Source: Ischnura elegans
Lineage: Eukaryota > Arthropoda > Insecta > Odonata > Coenagrionidae
Direction of reading: 5' to 3'
DNA: 64,000 bases
Assembly: GCF_921293095.1 (NCBI RefSeq)
Contig: NC_060247.1
Location: forward strand, 110,999,111-111,063,110
This document shows positions 9,081 to 21,999 of this stretch, in pieces. Positions within the stretch are counted from its first letter, which is position 1. Each line of letters starts with the position of its first letter. Below the pieces are notes generated by a model, which did no database searches, was not told where the DNA came from, and saw only the letters and a program-made list of their open reading frames with translations. The translations under genes and the position numbers were made by a program.

Positions 9081-11343
9081 CCCATTTATGCCGAAGGTTT
9101 GAAAAATGTGAATTTTACCCTGATTTTTACATATTGTCGATAAAAATATGTATGAAAACAATATCTGAAAGAAAAAACAATGTATCTCTTGCTAATTATT
9201 AATTACGAGGCGTTCCAAAAATGGAACACAAGGCAAATCCACTACTATGACGTACTCTTTGATAGCGTGCAAAAAGTTTTATTCAGACTTTTATTAACCC
9301 ACTATTAAGAATGATATCCAGGTGAACACTTAACTTTCAAGGATACATTGCAGTTTTCATAATGAAAAGTGGTTTTTTTTATTGCATTTGACACAGCGAG
9401 TTTGCTTTCCATGCTTTAAATTCTAATGATTCATGCCATCATGACGTGAGTCAAATTACGATTCATAGATTTCATGGTCTCCCTTTCTCACCAGGCTCAG
9501 CAGAATTACCGTATGTCTCTATATAGTGACAGGTCACACAGCGACGAAATTCAAGAAGATCCATTGGCTTCACATCATTTATTTTATGAAATTGCCAAGC
9601 ATTTTCTAAAGCCAACTCAAAGCAGAATAACCAGAGGGCTCGAGTTCCATTTCTTTCCATGGTTTGATGCTTGATACTTGTCAATATTTTCATCAGCTCG
9701 GTCCACTCCTCCCATATACTGATTATAGACCTTAATTGAATTTGGTAGAGTAACTTATATCTTTTTTTTATGCTTTTGAGAATAATGACTGACTTTTGCA
9801 AAGGATTGACACCGGCACCAGAAGATGCAACAGTTACAACACTTATATCATTTCATCTACAAACAATATTGCCTTTTCCATCAATTAGGTAATCGAATGT
9901 GCCCCAATCTTTTTTATTAAGGGTAGCATCAGATAGTGAAGGAGGTTTGTCTACGGGATCTTTCCTCGCTATGCCAGTTGCTTGGCGGGCCCATTGAATG
10001 AAGTTTATCAAGCAGTGCAATGCTTGTAAAGAAGTTGTCGAACACAAAATGGTATTTACCAGGATGCTGCATTGTGAGGGCCTCAGTGAATTGCAAAACA
10101 ACTGAAGAACCTACGTCATATTATTGGTATTGAGTGTTCAGGTTTTTTCCTTGATAAGGCTGAAACCAGCAAATGTAGCCTAGACGCACCAGAATTTGTA
10201 CCCAAACCGAATAGGCTTACCCCAAATGAACTGTTTGCACCCGTCACGACCGAAATAGGGAATCATGGCCTCATCAAAGCTGACGTATATTTCATTTGGC
10301 AGAAATTTCATACATCTGTTATTCAGACGCTCAGTTAGATCTCGCAGCTTGGAAAACTCATCCATGTGGTTCAAGTTAGAATTGTCAGCAAAATGCAAAT
10401 TTGAAAATATTGTTTCAAATCGGTCACGCCTCATTGCACCACTAACTAGAGAATTATGCAAATTTGGTCTTTGCTCCCAAAGCATACGTCGTCTCAGAAC
10501 AGAGACGTAACCACTCAGGAAAATTATTCCCAAAAAACACTGACAGTCTGTTCAAGGTTCACTTCAATATCCAGAAAGAGTTCTAAATATTCTGTAGCGG
10601 TTTTCATTTTCGTGATTTTTTCTTCTGAAACTCTACCTCCTACTGGTTGGGCAGTCAGATTGGCTTTCTTCCATTTGCGCCCAACTTTGGTTACCTTTTT
10701 TCTTTGAGCAAGAAGAGGTTGAGGTGAAGCAGAAGCCGATGCACCGCCATTTTCAGTAGTATCACCATCCGGTATCAGTAAAAGGTAAAAGTTCTCGTCA
10801 GAAGAATCATGAATGATATGAGCAGAAGCGCGCAGCAATGAACCGGGTAGATTATTAATTGTTCCACATCGAATTACTTACTTGATTTAAAATTAAAGTG
10901 AATATTTCAGTGCCCCTGAATGTACGCGTAATAGTAGTGGATTTGCCAAGTGTTCCAAAAATGGAACGCTGTTAAATAAAAGCTTATGACTAAAACAAAA
11001 CACATTGTTTCACAAATTTCTTCAATTAACACTGTAGGTTAACTATTACTTAACATGCAGGGAAAAATTTACTACTTTTGGGCGTAATGGCAAATAGTTA
11101 TTAATATAACATTAGAGATGGTCACAGAAAAACTGCCTTGAAAAAAAAGACCGATATTTCTCAACACACTGGCTGCGATGGGTTGGCAAAACTGACTAAA
11201 TCTTTGCGCCCCATAATACAATATATCTTTATAAAGAGGCATAGAAAGAAAAACCGTGGCATATTTGTATATAATGAGTTGTAGTCACAAAATTAGAAAG
11301 TCACATCATGTGTTCCAAAAATGGAACACTAGGCATAAATGGG
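9081..11343 (-). mobile_element. piggyBac element, 2263 bp
   Basis: Target TTAA is present at 9077-9080 and 11344-11347. The termini CCCATTTATGCC and GGCATAAATGGG are perfect 12-bp inverted repeats. Inside, a 16-base inverted motif GTTCCAAAAATGGAAC occurs at 9212-9227, 10952-10967 and 11312-11327, and about 45 bp around the first two copies form a subterminal inverted repeat. A decayed transposase lies between on the minus strand. The intact ends suggest that it could still be a substrate if a matching transposase exists elsewhere in the genome. Confidence 0.85.
9472..10838 (-). pseudogene. piggyBac transposase, frameshifted remnant
   Basis: This would be the DDE transposase that cuts at TTAA and joins the element to new TTAA targets. 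Four minus-strand open pieces in different frames follow the family order: an acidic N-terminal part (10838-10524), the first catalytic block with [12 protein letters not shown] and GYKFWC (10533-10180), the second catalytic block FVFDNFFTS (Asp codon near 10037), RQATGIARKDPVDKP (about 9970) and a C-terminal part with LALENAWQFHK and MDLLEFRR (9801-9472). Frames change near 10530, between about 10180 and 10060, near 10000 and between 9850 and 9800, and stops occur after FWC and inside the following stretch. Family members are usually near 550-600 residues, so most of the length survives. The product is certainly non-functional as it stands. No cysteine-rich zinc-binding C-terminal tail could be followed. 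Confidence 0.8.
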
Positions 11344-11347
11344 TTAA

Positions 11348-13915
11348 AGTCACAGTCCCAACGCCTCCTCAATCACATTAAGGAAGGGGTGAGCGGAGGG
11401 AAAGTTTCCATGCATAAGACTTTCCTACAATCAATGAGATGACTATCCATGTAAAAATATATGAAAATCGCACTTTCATTTTTATTTTATCGCACTTTCA
11501 ATATCAGTTTATGTATCGTATTTTGTAGCATCTATTTTTTATTTTCATAATGAGGTAGATGACGATAAAATGTAGTGAAACATAGTTATATGACAATATA
11601 CAGAATACTTTAAATAACTATGTTGAAGAACAATAATAAATTAAGGAATAAGACATTTAGTGGCGGAGATGTAGCTTGCCCGCGCCCACTTGTAGTTCGC
11701 GGCCACGTAGAGTCCCAGCCAACAAGCAGCTGGCCAGTCGCTCATATGCTTTAGGCGGTGAGTCACAGAGGTGCATTTAAACTGCGCTCGGCACAAAATG
11801 TACGAATTTTGCCGTTGAAATAGGCAAATTTGTGTAAAAATATCATAAAATCCAGTCATCGCATCTATGTTGCATTTATTTGCACACATCGCATCTATAT
11901 TGCATTTGTGATTTTCACGAATCTCTAACTATCGGTGTAAAAAATCAGATTCTACTGCACATCTCTTGCGCTACACTTTTGGATCTGCTTGCTGTGTTTA
12001 CAAACATAATATTTACTATTTATGGCTGAGCCTTCATCATTATCCACCTTAAGCCAAATGATTGACCACACCTTAAAAAAAAGTTTAGCCCAGATATGCC
12101 TTTCACCCACTTAGGGACCAGTTTCAGCAGAGTGGAGGCATTGGCAGATTAGGGGGGAAGGAGGGCTGGCAACTGCCCCCACATAATTTCTGCATAAATT
12201 CAAAAGATGATAATCTCAATTATCGCTCTTCAATGTAAGCCTTTACCAGCTGAGCAAACAATAATTAATAATAATTAGTGCATATGGATCTCAAAGTCAC
12301 TCATACACACACACACACACGAGACCTCAGATATGTCCCCACTTTACACAAATTTGCTTAATGCATTTCCTCCCAGAAAAATTTCTGCTTGAGATTGCAT
12401 ACATTTTAACACTATGCTCCTATGATTGTCTTTATTAAACCAGTGAAATATTGTGATGATACTTCGACTTGTTTCATCAGGATGACCTGTTGGCATATAG
12501 GTACAGTGGATGGTAACAAGGTCAGAATGAAAAGTTGTTTTAATTTCTATGAGTGACCTCGATATGAAGGATGAATCTTCAGGGCAAACTTATTTCTGGA
12601 TGGAGGAAAGTTAAAATAATCTATGCACTGGCATTTCCTCTTTACTTTTATGATACCTGCACACAATTTACAGGCCGTAGTCATCCATACAGACGATAGG
12701 CATCCATATTGAATTTCTGTTTCTCACCCATCTCTTTCCTTCAGTGGGGTTATCTCTACTATGGCTTCGAAAAAGAACCAATAATTGGATTAAGTTATTG
12801 CAAGCTTCATCAACATATTTATGACAGTTCAGCGGCAGAAAGTAGTACACGTTTTCTTCAAGAGCCTCTTATGCCCAGAATGGCAGGATATAGCCATGTG
12901 GCTATAGTGGGTGGAAATGGGTTTAGAAGGGGTATCTGATTTAAAAAATTGAGTTAAGCTGCTAATTGGACTGCATTGAAATTGCTGAAGATAGGAAAAT
13001 CTGAATGCTGATTTAAGTTGGAAAAATGTTCGGGTAACTAGTACAATTTTTTTAATAGCAAAAACTGGTCTCTGGTCTTGTTCCATCTTTTACAAGCATT
13101 CAGGACTTTTCCTATCTTCGGACCGCTTAAATGTTCCCTGACTTTGCCTTTGTTGACTGAAATACAGTTGCCTTGGATGTGGTTGGTTATGCAAATAATT
13201 TTGTTGATGTCAAGCGCAAATTAGTTGATTGAAAGTTTATCACTGCTTGGAGATCTTTGTATCATTTATGTGATAGTACCTCCATATTATTGCTGCATCA
13301 GTTTATCTTGACGATGGTGTTTATTGGTGAATGCAGGTTACATCTTCAGTTCTGACCACTGTTTTAAGTTGTCACTTTCACAATTGATGAGGTATTGATT
13401 AGTCTATGGGTAAATACCTGAATATAGTCACCCCCTCACCTTCTACTTATTACCTACCTCATTTCTTCTCTATGCATTTGCCTGTTGGGTACGGTACTAT
13501 TTGTGTTCATTCACACTCATGCAAATACGCATTAACTCGTACGTGCCAATGAGTGATATAACCAGATCTTAATTCCATACACATGAACTGTAAAAGAAGT
13601 ATTTGATTGCCCCAAATTCACATTTCTTCTAAGTAATTTACTCCTAAAAACTTATTTTGGGAACCTAGTGTACTGACTAGATCCGATGAGACTTATAAAT
13701 AGGGGTTCATTGATAAAAATAATTCCTCTCTCCTCAAAAAACTACTTAAAAAGATATCCCTACCAAGGCCAATAATTCATATTCAAACAGGCGACGCTAA
13801 ACTGGTTACACCGAACCGTCAGTCCAATAACTTTTAAGTTATGCTCATAGATGTCGCAGCTAGCGACTCCAATTTTAAAAGCTCACATTTCGAGTCGTGG
13901 TTGAAAATGGGCCCA
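11348..13915. other. Unassigned intergenic stretch
   Basis: AT-rich and without supported genes. A G-rich piece near 12135-12180 beginning CATTGGCAGATTAGGGGGG looks like one end of a hAT MITE, but no matching right end was found. The small open frames here show no recognisable protein features. Confidence 0.4.
12305..12320. repeat. (AC)8 microsatellite
   Basis: Eight uninterrupted AC units preceded by CAT. Confidence 0.9.
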
Positions 13916-14105
13916 ATAGATGGCGGCACCTCACTCGCGGTTCACGTTCCGTGTTCCTGAAATGAAAGTAACTGCTCAGTGAGTGTCAAAGTGGTGTTGG
14001 TGGTGTGAACTGTGTTGTGTCCATGCGAGGGAAATAGTCTATCTTGTGTTACTGTGATTGCCACTCACCAGTCAACATCCCAGGAGGATGCGGATTGTAA
14101 ATTAG
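13916..14105 (+). promoter_or_regulatory. Possible promoter and non-coding first exon
   Basis: GC-richer than its surroundings. An insect-type initiator-like TCAGTG lies near 13976, followed by a G/T-rich leader and a good splice donor (TTAG then GTAAGTTT) at 14105/14106. No translation start with a long frame is evident. If real, it would be a 5' UTR exon of a + strand gene with a very long first intron. This is a suggestion only; no downstream exon was confirmed. Confidence 0.2.
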
Positions 14106-15463
14106 GTAAGTTTAGTTCCATTATTGTTTCTTGGGTCAGCGTCGAGAGCTTGGTGGTGTTGATACTGACTGAAAGTTGCAATGGCAAGTGTGGCGCGTGT
14201 TGTTGAATCTGTGAAAGCTCTTATTCCTATGTTTACGTATGTGATTTTATTCGGTATGCTACTGACATGATTGCGGTGAAATTAACTTTACTTTTGATAT
14301 TTATGGTGTTCCTTCCAGAGGCACAAGTGTTCTCTTTGCCTGCTCACATTTCACTCCGTACTCGGTTGTCATATTTTTCACTTAAAATGTGTTAGGAACT
14401 AGGCCTGTGGTGCAGGAATAACGGTTGCTTTAATTTTTGATGAAAATATTGATCTTGAATCTAAGCTATAATAGTCATCGCATGTGTGGTAGCAGTAATT
14501 CGAGCTAAGCTAGCGCGGCAGGCGTTCACCAGCGTTTGCTTTACGATGTTTACGTTGGTTACGCTTCGTTCACCGGAATCATAGGGGTAGGTAGCTTGGG
14601 AATACCGTTGAGGTGTTTAAAAACGTTGCTATTTCATCTATTCTCTGCTCTAACCGAAGGGTAATCGAGACTGTTGTTGACTCCAGTGTGTAGGATTAGC
14701 TATATGAAACATGTTATGGAAATCTCGTAAGTTTCGTTGAGTACACAATAATGTACGGTATTTAGTTATCTAAAATACTTTTGAACTTGTTCAGAAAGCA
14801 TGCACTGTCCGTTTATTTTATACTAGGTGTGCATTTCTATCCAAGGTTTTACAACTGCTTAAATGTGAATGAACCGCCACAACATCGAGAGATGTTGAAT
14901 ATATGCATGTCCTGTGGCGGTCGGCTTTGTTATTGGCAGCCTAAAGGCGAGCCGTTTTTTATTTTCCATGGTGATGTTTTTTTTTCTTTCCCGCACTGAT
15001 TGCCGCTTAGCGACAGTTCAGCAATGTTGTTGTATGGTTTTCTCGTGATTACTTGTTGCCTAAGATTGAAAATGGAAGTTGTAATTATGGTAAGTTTAGC
15101 CCCCCTATCAGGATATTTTGGCATGAATATTACTAAATCTGATTTTGCTCTCAGTTGTCTTCGGACTCTTTTTGCTACGTAAGCGTAGTCAGTTGTCTCG
15201 TTCCTGGTTTAGTTGTATAGGTTTTAGAAAAAATTAACCCATATTTTATTGTAACTGTCATCTCTTGGGTTTTCCGTTAAGTTCTTCAATTGATCCTCAT
15301 ATCTTAACCCTTTCATTTCGATCGACTTTTGAACTTTGCACCGAAAAACAAGAACGGCGACAATCGATTCCGAATTCTGAAATGTACTGTTAAAATTCAT
15401 TTCTCTTCATCTCCGAGCTGACTAATATTTCCACTTGTTGTATGATTTTAACGTGTTAGAAAT

Positions 15464-15643
15464 ATGTATTTGGGTTCATTTGTGTTACTTGTTCTGGTGC
15501 TGACATTGGAAACGGGAGAATATCGATCCGATATTACTGCGTTAAACGTCGAGGAAGTATGGACTAGACAAATTTATTTTGGAGCCATAAATATTTTGGA
15601 TAATAAGCAAGTGGCTATCTTCTATGGATGTTTGCCGGTATGA
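15464..15643 (+). CDS. Small open frame with signal-peptide-like start (59 residues)
   Basis: ATG at 15464 opens MYLGSFVLLVLVLTLETGEY, a hydrophobic leader followed by a polar stretch containing ALNVEEVWTRQIYFGAINIL, and closes at TGA 15641-15643. The composition is more protein-like than the random frames around it. GTATGA at 15639 could also act as a donor, making this a first exon of a secreted protein. I do not recognise a family, and no partner exon in matching phase was found; chance remains a serious alternative. Confidence 0.2.
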   Translation: MYLGSFVLLVLVLTLETGEYRSDITALNVEEVWTRQIYFGAINILDNKQVAIFYGCLPV

Positions 15644-16225
15644 AATAATGGTCAACACACCAGAAATGTGTGTATGCATCTTGTTGACTGTTTTCCTTTA
15701 TTTAGACATGTGAGTTTTATGCGATGCAAATCGCACACAGCAGAGTCACATTGTTTTTTTAAGTAGTTGGATAATTCCACAGTCAATCATAGCACAAGTT
15801 ATTTCCGTATCTGAAAATGGACTTCTCATAAAAAGACTTGATCTACTGATCAAGACTCACTCCGCCCCCATATGTAGGAATTTAACTTGATCCGTATCCG
15901 TTCTCCCGTATTTTTAAAGTGTTTAGGAATAGAACAGTAATATAAGACATCATCAAATTACCCTTTTTATGTCGGAATCGACTCGAAAACGTTTGCCTCT
16001 GAGGCCTGCATGCTGCTTATATATGTTGTATAATTTTAATTTTAGTTAGTATGCAAAGATCATTGTGCAGGCGTAATGGGAAGTATTAATATTTTACATT
16101 TGACCCGTTGATCGATTCTTTGTGGCCTTACTAAGAGGTACTTACAACTCCTACCAAGAATTAGTTTTCATTTAGTGCAGTTTGAATTTTTTAAATCAGT
16201 TGACACTAAATTACGGGTTTGTGCA

Positions 16226-16335
16226 GGAATTATTCAGAAGTGGAATTGTACCTTTATTTTAATGGAGGAAAAGTATTTGCGGTAAACATGCCTTTTGATA
16301 AAAAAATTGAACGTCGTTTAAGATGCGTAGTGCAG
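16226..16335 (+). CDS. Candidate internal exon of unknown gene
   Basis: A 110-base open stretch is bordered by an acceptor (TTTGTGCAG ending at 16225) and a donor (TGCAG then GTATTA at 16336). One frame reads NYSEVELYLYFNGGKVFAV and continues to RRLRCVVQ with a mixed, protein-like composition. The required phase does not fit the small frame at 15464. Not recognised; it could be chance. Confidence 0.15.
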
Positions 16336-16479
16336 GTATTAATCTCACGTAGTACTTGGATGTGTTATTGTCAGCGCACCAGCATTGCATTGTGCCGAAT
16401 ACCGGATGTCGAAGGATCAATGTATACCATCATTAGTTATCTTATTGTTTGTGTTTTGTTAATGAGATGATAAGAGAGA

Positions 16480-19400
16480 CCTAATTGAATCAAGATGAAA
16501 TGTTTCTCGTCCCGTTAACTCTTGAAAAGCAATTTCCTCACGATTTTCGAAATAATTACCGTGTTTGAATCCATACCATTTTGATCGAATTTATTTGATA
16601 GGAAGAATCATTTAGGTATAATGATTCATCATACTTTCAGGAAGGTGATGTATAAAACGAACCTAATTGGATTGATATTAAGTTGGTTGAAACTTTTATT
16701 TCTGGTCCCCTATTTTGCTTGTGCAAACGATTAAAATCTTTATTGCAAAATTAAAAATGAAGACCCCATATTTATAAGCATGTTAATATCATACCAGGGT
16801 CATGTTATACGGAAGGGCAGATAAGTATAATTTTGTACTCTTACTTATCGTAGCGGTGTTATCTACGAAAGAATTTTATCTTGTATTTTTGTACGCTTTA
16901 AAACATGATTTGCGTTACTAATGGCGACAGCGAAAATTCATTTATTTTCGATAAATGTAATCGGTATGGATAGGGTTTCATCTTCCATCGAATTGATTTT
17001 ATAATTATTTTTCGTATTTCCAATATTTTTGTTCGTATCATTCGACGGGTTTCCGAAGGAGAAGTCACATAATACAAAACACTTTGGAAATTGAAACCTT
17101 TGTGTATTGCAAAACCAGCGATATCGTAACTGGGAAATTTTGAATCATTTAGCCTTGTTTTCTTGGATCTAAGCTTTTGGCCAGTGTGGTCACTTTGAAA
17201 ATTTCAAATCGAAGTGTATCACCTCTGAAAGTATAATATTTTTAAAGTTATGTCCACGAAAAGTTGGAAACGTTTACATACTTGCCTCCCAAGCAACATG
17301 TTTTATCTTCTGACAGCGGTCGTTGCTAGGATTAAAATTTTCTTCAAGTCCATGAGTTATGTATACAATTTTTATCATTTGGGATATGTTGGTGGATAAT
17401 TAAACAACTCATAATCAGTCGTGGTGAATTTGATGGGAGACTCAATGCGAGGTGGTGGCTAAGCAATGCCTGACGGCACTTGAAAAAATATAATAGACAA
17501 CTTCCAGTTCAAAAAGTTAAATACGAATCCTTTCGCTTTTAAAATCATCTTTAGGGAATTTTACATTATTTCTAGTCTATTCAGATGTGAAATGAGTATT
17601 TTATTTTAATTAAAGAAAATGAGTTACTAAGCTTTCAGGTTACTTGCCGTACCTTCTGTAACAAGCAAAACTGGTCGTATAAAGTATTTTTAAATGGAAG
17701 TTGTCGATATTTTTTCAAGTTTAGTCACATCTGGTGAGAGCATTGTTTTTGTTGACCTTAGTTGGCAAAAATTTAAATGCCTTTTAAAATTAGTAGAGCT
17801 ACTAATGTCGAGAAATACTTGTTTTTTTTTGGGAGCGAAGTGGAACTGTGTTTGGCCGAATGCCAGTTTTTTTATTTAAGGTGTACTTTGGTGTCGGGGT
17901 TTTCGTCAACTCGTTACTATCCACTATTTTTTCGGCTACATAAGGGCCTTCAGAAGAAATGTCTTACTTGACGTCCTGTTTGTATTACAGGAAATTTATT
18001 CAGTTATTTTGCCTTAGGAAATCAACTAGCAAGTCAGCAGCGACAGCATTGAGTAACATCATTGCGACTGGTACTGGAATTCTAATGTATCTTTCAGAGT
18101 GATCGATAGTTATCGATTACTTACGCATTCTTTTGTGGTACGAAAACTTACCTTTGGTGAGTACATGGATAAGCGCCGGTATTCATCCAGACGGTCGCTA
18201 TGCATTGGCAGTCATAAGGAAATCACAAGTAGCAGCACAGAAGTGGTAAATTTAAGTAACAGTTCATATATTATTTTCTCTAGTTCTTGTATTCTTTCTT
18301 CGATAGCAATGTCCTCTTTTTATTTATATATTCGCTGGAGTTTTTTAACGGCAGGAATAATCTCTTAGCCGTTTGTTTGGCTTGCAAGGTCGGCAGCTCT
18401 GTGGTCACTCAACTAGCCCAGTGAGAGAGTTGAGGTCGACAAACTCCGTCCGTTGTCGCGTGCCGCCGGCTGATTACTTCACCTTTCTCTCGTGCTTACC
18501 GTATGCATTCATTGCTTGTCACGTGACTATTACAGTTGCTAATGAACTTTAGCTCTGGGGTGTGGCCCAAGCTATGTTTCTACAGAAATTAATACTAAGT
18601 AAAGAGAATGAATCACGCGCGCTCTTAACGATATCATTTCATGATACATTTATTGTATACATCTGAAAATTTTCACATGGGAATTTCCATGACAAATAGA
18701 GTCGACCCTGGAAAAATTTTCCCTCTGACTTAAAATTTGAAAATGTGACCCCTAAATTTTCTGTGATGTAGAATTTTTGTATGCGAGGTTCAGATAAATA
18801 TTGGCTAAGGGTGTCCTCTATTCGCCCTGTGCATTTTAAAACGATAATGTAGTTTTGAACTAGGAATTCGTCGCGAAATAGGCAAAATACTACTAGTTGT
18901 GTGGTAGTGATGCGTCCTCTGAATGTAACTTGAAAATGCTCTATCGAATATGTGTCCAACGCATACGGAATTAACTAAAATTCATAAAAAATATTGTTGA
19001 AAATGTGATTGACTATTCAAATGGTAGCATAATCGATCTCATCTTACTAGGATTTCCGCCTTATACTCCTTGAAATTATTCGCTAACTAATAAAATATCT
19101 TTCTAATTAAATCTTACTCGTCACTTTTTTGCGGATGTCTACCTGGTCGAATTTTGGCTCACAGCTGCCCTACTAGATCATACTACTAATTATATTAACA
19201 ATCTCAACTGGTGAAAACCTAGATCAAGACGCTTACTGCATATACTTGGTCTTCTCTATCAAAGTTTACAAACAAATACACCAGCGTACCTCAGAGACGA
19301 ATTTCAAACAGTATTAGTAGAGTACGCGACTCGAATACGGGGGGAAATGAAAAACTCGATATATATACCTCACCACCGGACAGAGCGATCAGGACTCCTA

Positions 19401-19500
19401 GGTGGGTCCTCTGAAGGATGCAACACACCGGGGCCGGGAACCAATTCAGAGACGCCCGCGCTCCCGGGGAGGGGTTTGGATGGGAAGGAACAAGGAAAGA
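16480..19500. other. Unassigned AT-rich stretch
   Basis: No gene, transposon terminus or tandem array was recognised. Short open frames at 17694-17971, 18099-18368 and 18639-18959 lack domains and have no supporting splice context. Confidence 0.4.
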
Positions 19501-19507
19501 GGCGCCG

Positions 19508-21711
19508 CACAGCGGGCTGAAATCGAAAAAAGCTGGCCAAAATCCGCTGTAGCCTTAAGTATTGCTGAATAAATGAAACTTTTTGCGAATTGGGTATGGT
19601 ATGGACACAATGAATCTTAGTTAGGATGATTTAGTCCAGAAAAGTGTTTATTTGGGCAATAAAATTTTAAAAATAGGGGAAAGTTATGCGGGAACCATAG
19701 TTACCAGGGGCAAGTCGCAATTTTGCTATGGGAATATCAAGGGAAATTCAGAATTTCTTCCATTTTCAACTATGTTTAAGCTACCTAGTAGCTTCTCATA
19801 AGGTATTTAATGATTGAAAATTGCTATTGAGTCTTTTAAACCTGACATTTTGGTCATTGAAGAGTAATTATATAAATGAATACCAATGACGAATATTTTT
19901 ATTGCAAATTTCTCAAAACAAAGGTGTGCCACATTCATTTCTATTCTGAGGCAGAGGATAAAGACCCCTCATATTTTTAAATATTTTCGCTATTCACCAG
20001 AAGATTTTTCACATCCTCTGGTAATTTTTTCACTTAACGGGGAACCCCCGCAGAACAAGGAGTGGAAGGATCTGACGTAATCAGAAGCCTATTGAAATGG
20101 TCATAATTTGTGGCAATTCTGGAAAATTTCCAGGTGTATTTTTCGCGAATTCCATGGAAGTTGCTGCATTTAATTTTTCCAGTGAAGTAGAACTTCTCAG
20201 TTTTATTTTTTTCTACGTTTATACCTCTCACTTGCACTGTCGAAATGCAGTGACGGTCTTCCATGAGGAGTGCTTTCAGTTAAGCCTAAAACAATGATAC
20301 ATTACGAAATAATTACAATTCACGGACTAAGGCAACATGGAATGAAATACTCGCGCAGTTGTATATGAGTGTAGTACATATTATCATTTATCCGTAAAAA
20401 TAAGAATTCACCAGGAGGATACGAAAATGGGAGATATTTTAACACAGCATTATTGGCTGTTTTAACCATATATGATTCAACTTCAGAAATCTACTATTAA
20501 TTCTGGTGCACGCATCTCACTTTCGAAAATTGATGAAAAAACACTATTTGATTGAAGCCGCAAGCAAAGTTTTTTAATTTCTCATCTCCTCCCAAAAAAG
20601 GTTTTTAGTGCAAAAACTCCAGTCTAGGTACTAATGATTTCTTCTGCTTGATGATCCCCCTTCTATTTGCCAATATCACACTATGTAAATCTTGGAAATC
20701 ACTAATTCTGTATCCATAACTGGGGAACTAAACTGTGAACGTCTTTCGGCGCACACTTCAGCAAGGAATACTGAAGGGAGACTGATGCTGAGCACTCGGC
20801 CAGAGAGCGTTCCAATCGCATAGACGGCGCATTTTGGGAAACCCCAATTTTTAGAATGGAAACACTTGCACGTGTACATAGTAAAAGAACAAATCTGGGT
20901 TTATAGGGGTAGCCGCCGAGGACCAAGAGCTTGGAGAGCGCGCAAACCGTTAGGTATTTACCATCCGCACGCGGCTCCCGCGGAAAGACCCAGGGGTATA
21001 ATCGTCATAAGAGGGCAAAAACCATTAAAAACAGCAAATAACAAGTAGTTGAGTACAATGCACTCGCAATTAAGGGAAAATCGGGTCTCTCAAATGGACT
21101 ACGACGCATGTTATCCAAAGATCCCGAGTGCCTACGCCGTGTATTGCGGGTCATGGGGCACGACAACCGCCCGACATGATTTAGCTTTACCACGAAAAAA
21201 TCGGAGGGGAGCAAGTTGGAGCAAGATTTTTCTTTTCCATCTAATAATATAGACTTCAGTCTAACTCTTGGAGTAAATATCTTAGGAGCGGCAAGCGGCG
21301 GTAACTACTTTTATCCTAGCATTAGGTAAAGCATTAACGAGAAACAGTGATATTTTTAGCAATTCATAAAGTTAATAAATAACAATTGACTAAAACAAAA
21401 GTTCACTCTTAATTAACTTAAAGAGTGGTACTATCAATAAATATGCTCAAAAATTCCGAATTATTAACTATATTCCATTGCATGGGGAACAAACGTTAAA
21501 CTTTTACGTATAAATCGCGCACTCACAATTTCATAGATTTTTATTAATTTTTGGCGAGCTATAAAAATTAAACAAAACATTTTGACAAAAAATTAAAGTC
21601 AGTTTTACATGCCCAGGACCTTCTTAAATGATAATACACCATTACCGGTTCGAAATGAAAAAGTCGATATTTTGATTTTTGGCCAGCTTTTTTCGATTTC
21701 AGCCCACTGTG
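19508..21711 (-). mobile_element. Transib-like DNA transposon (element 1), 2204 bp
   Basis: The left end CACAGCGGGCTGAAATCG and the right end, read from the outside, CACAGTGGGCTGAAATCG belong to an inverted repeat of about 35 bp that continues GAAAAAAGCTGGCC. Both sides are flanked by CGCCG (19503-19507 and 21712-21716). CACARTG-type termini and a 5-bp duplication of the form CGNCG are the published hallmarks of Transib, the superfamily related to vertebrate RAG1. Minus-strand transposase remnants are present, and the central part is AT-rich and largely eroded. Confidence 0.75.
19940..20264 (-). pseudogene. Transib-like transposase C-terminal remnant (element 1)
   Basis: On the minus strand, REKYTWKFSRIATNYDHFNR continues directly into LLITSDP and, after a frameshift, LPEDVKNLLV (about 20020-19990). 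The block FNRLL-TSDP also occurs in the Transib-like element at 28368-31052, which links the two. In Transib transposases and RAG1 this C-terminal region follows the last catalytic Glu; that Glu is not identifiable here. It is heavily degraded, with stops and frameshifts. Confidence 0.6.
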
Positions 21712-21999
21712 CGCCGCCGCGATAGGAGCCCGTCGACGCCTCTGGGGTAGAATTAGGGTTGGAAGGGAAGGGACGGGGTAAACGTCTTACCGCTATAGAA
21801 GCGGAAAGGGTCCACTAACTAGCGAAACCCGGCATCAGCCATTAATGTTACAGTGACATGCCTATCATATCCTAATGCCGATTCGTGAATGGTTCTGGGA
21901 CCTCTGGAGTAGCGGATGATACGTGCTTAGATTGCTAGAGCAATTATTATGGGCAGATGTTTGTAAGAGCGACACGGAGGACAACATGTTCGAACGTCT

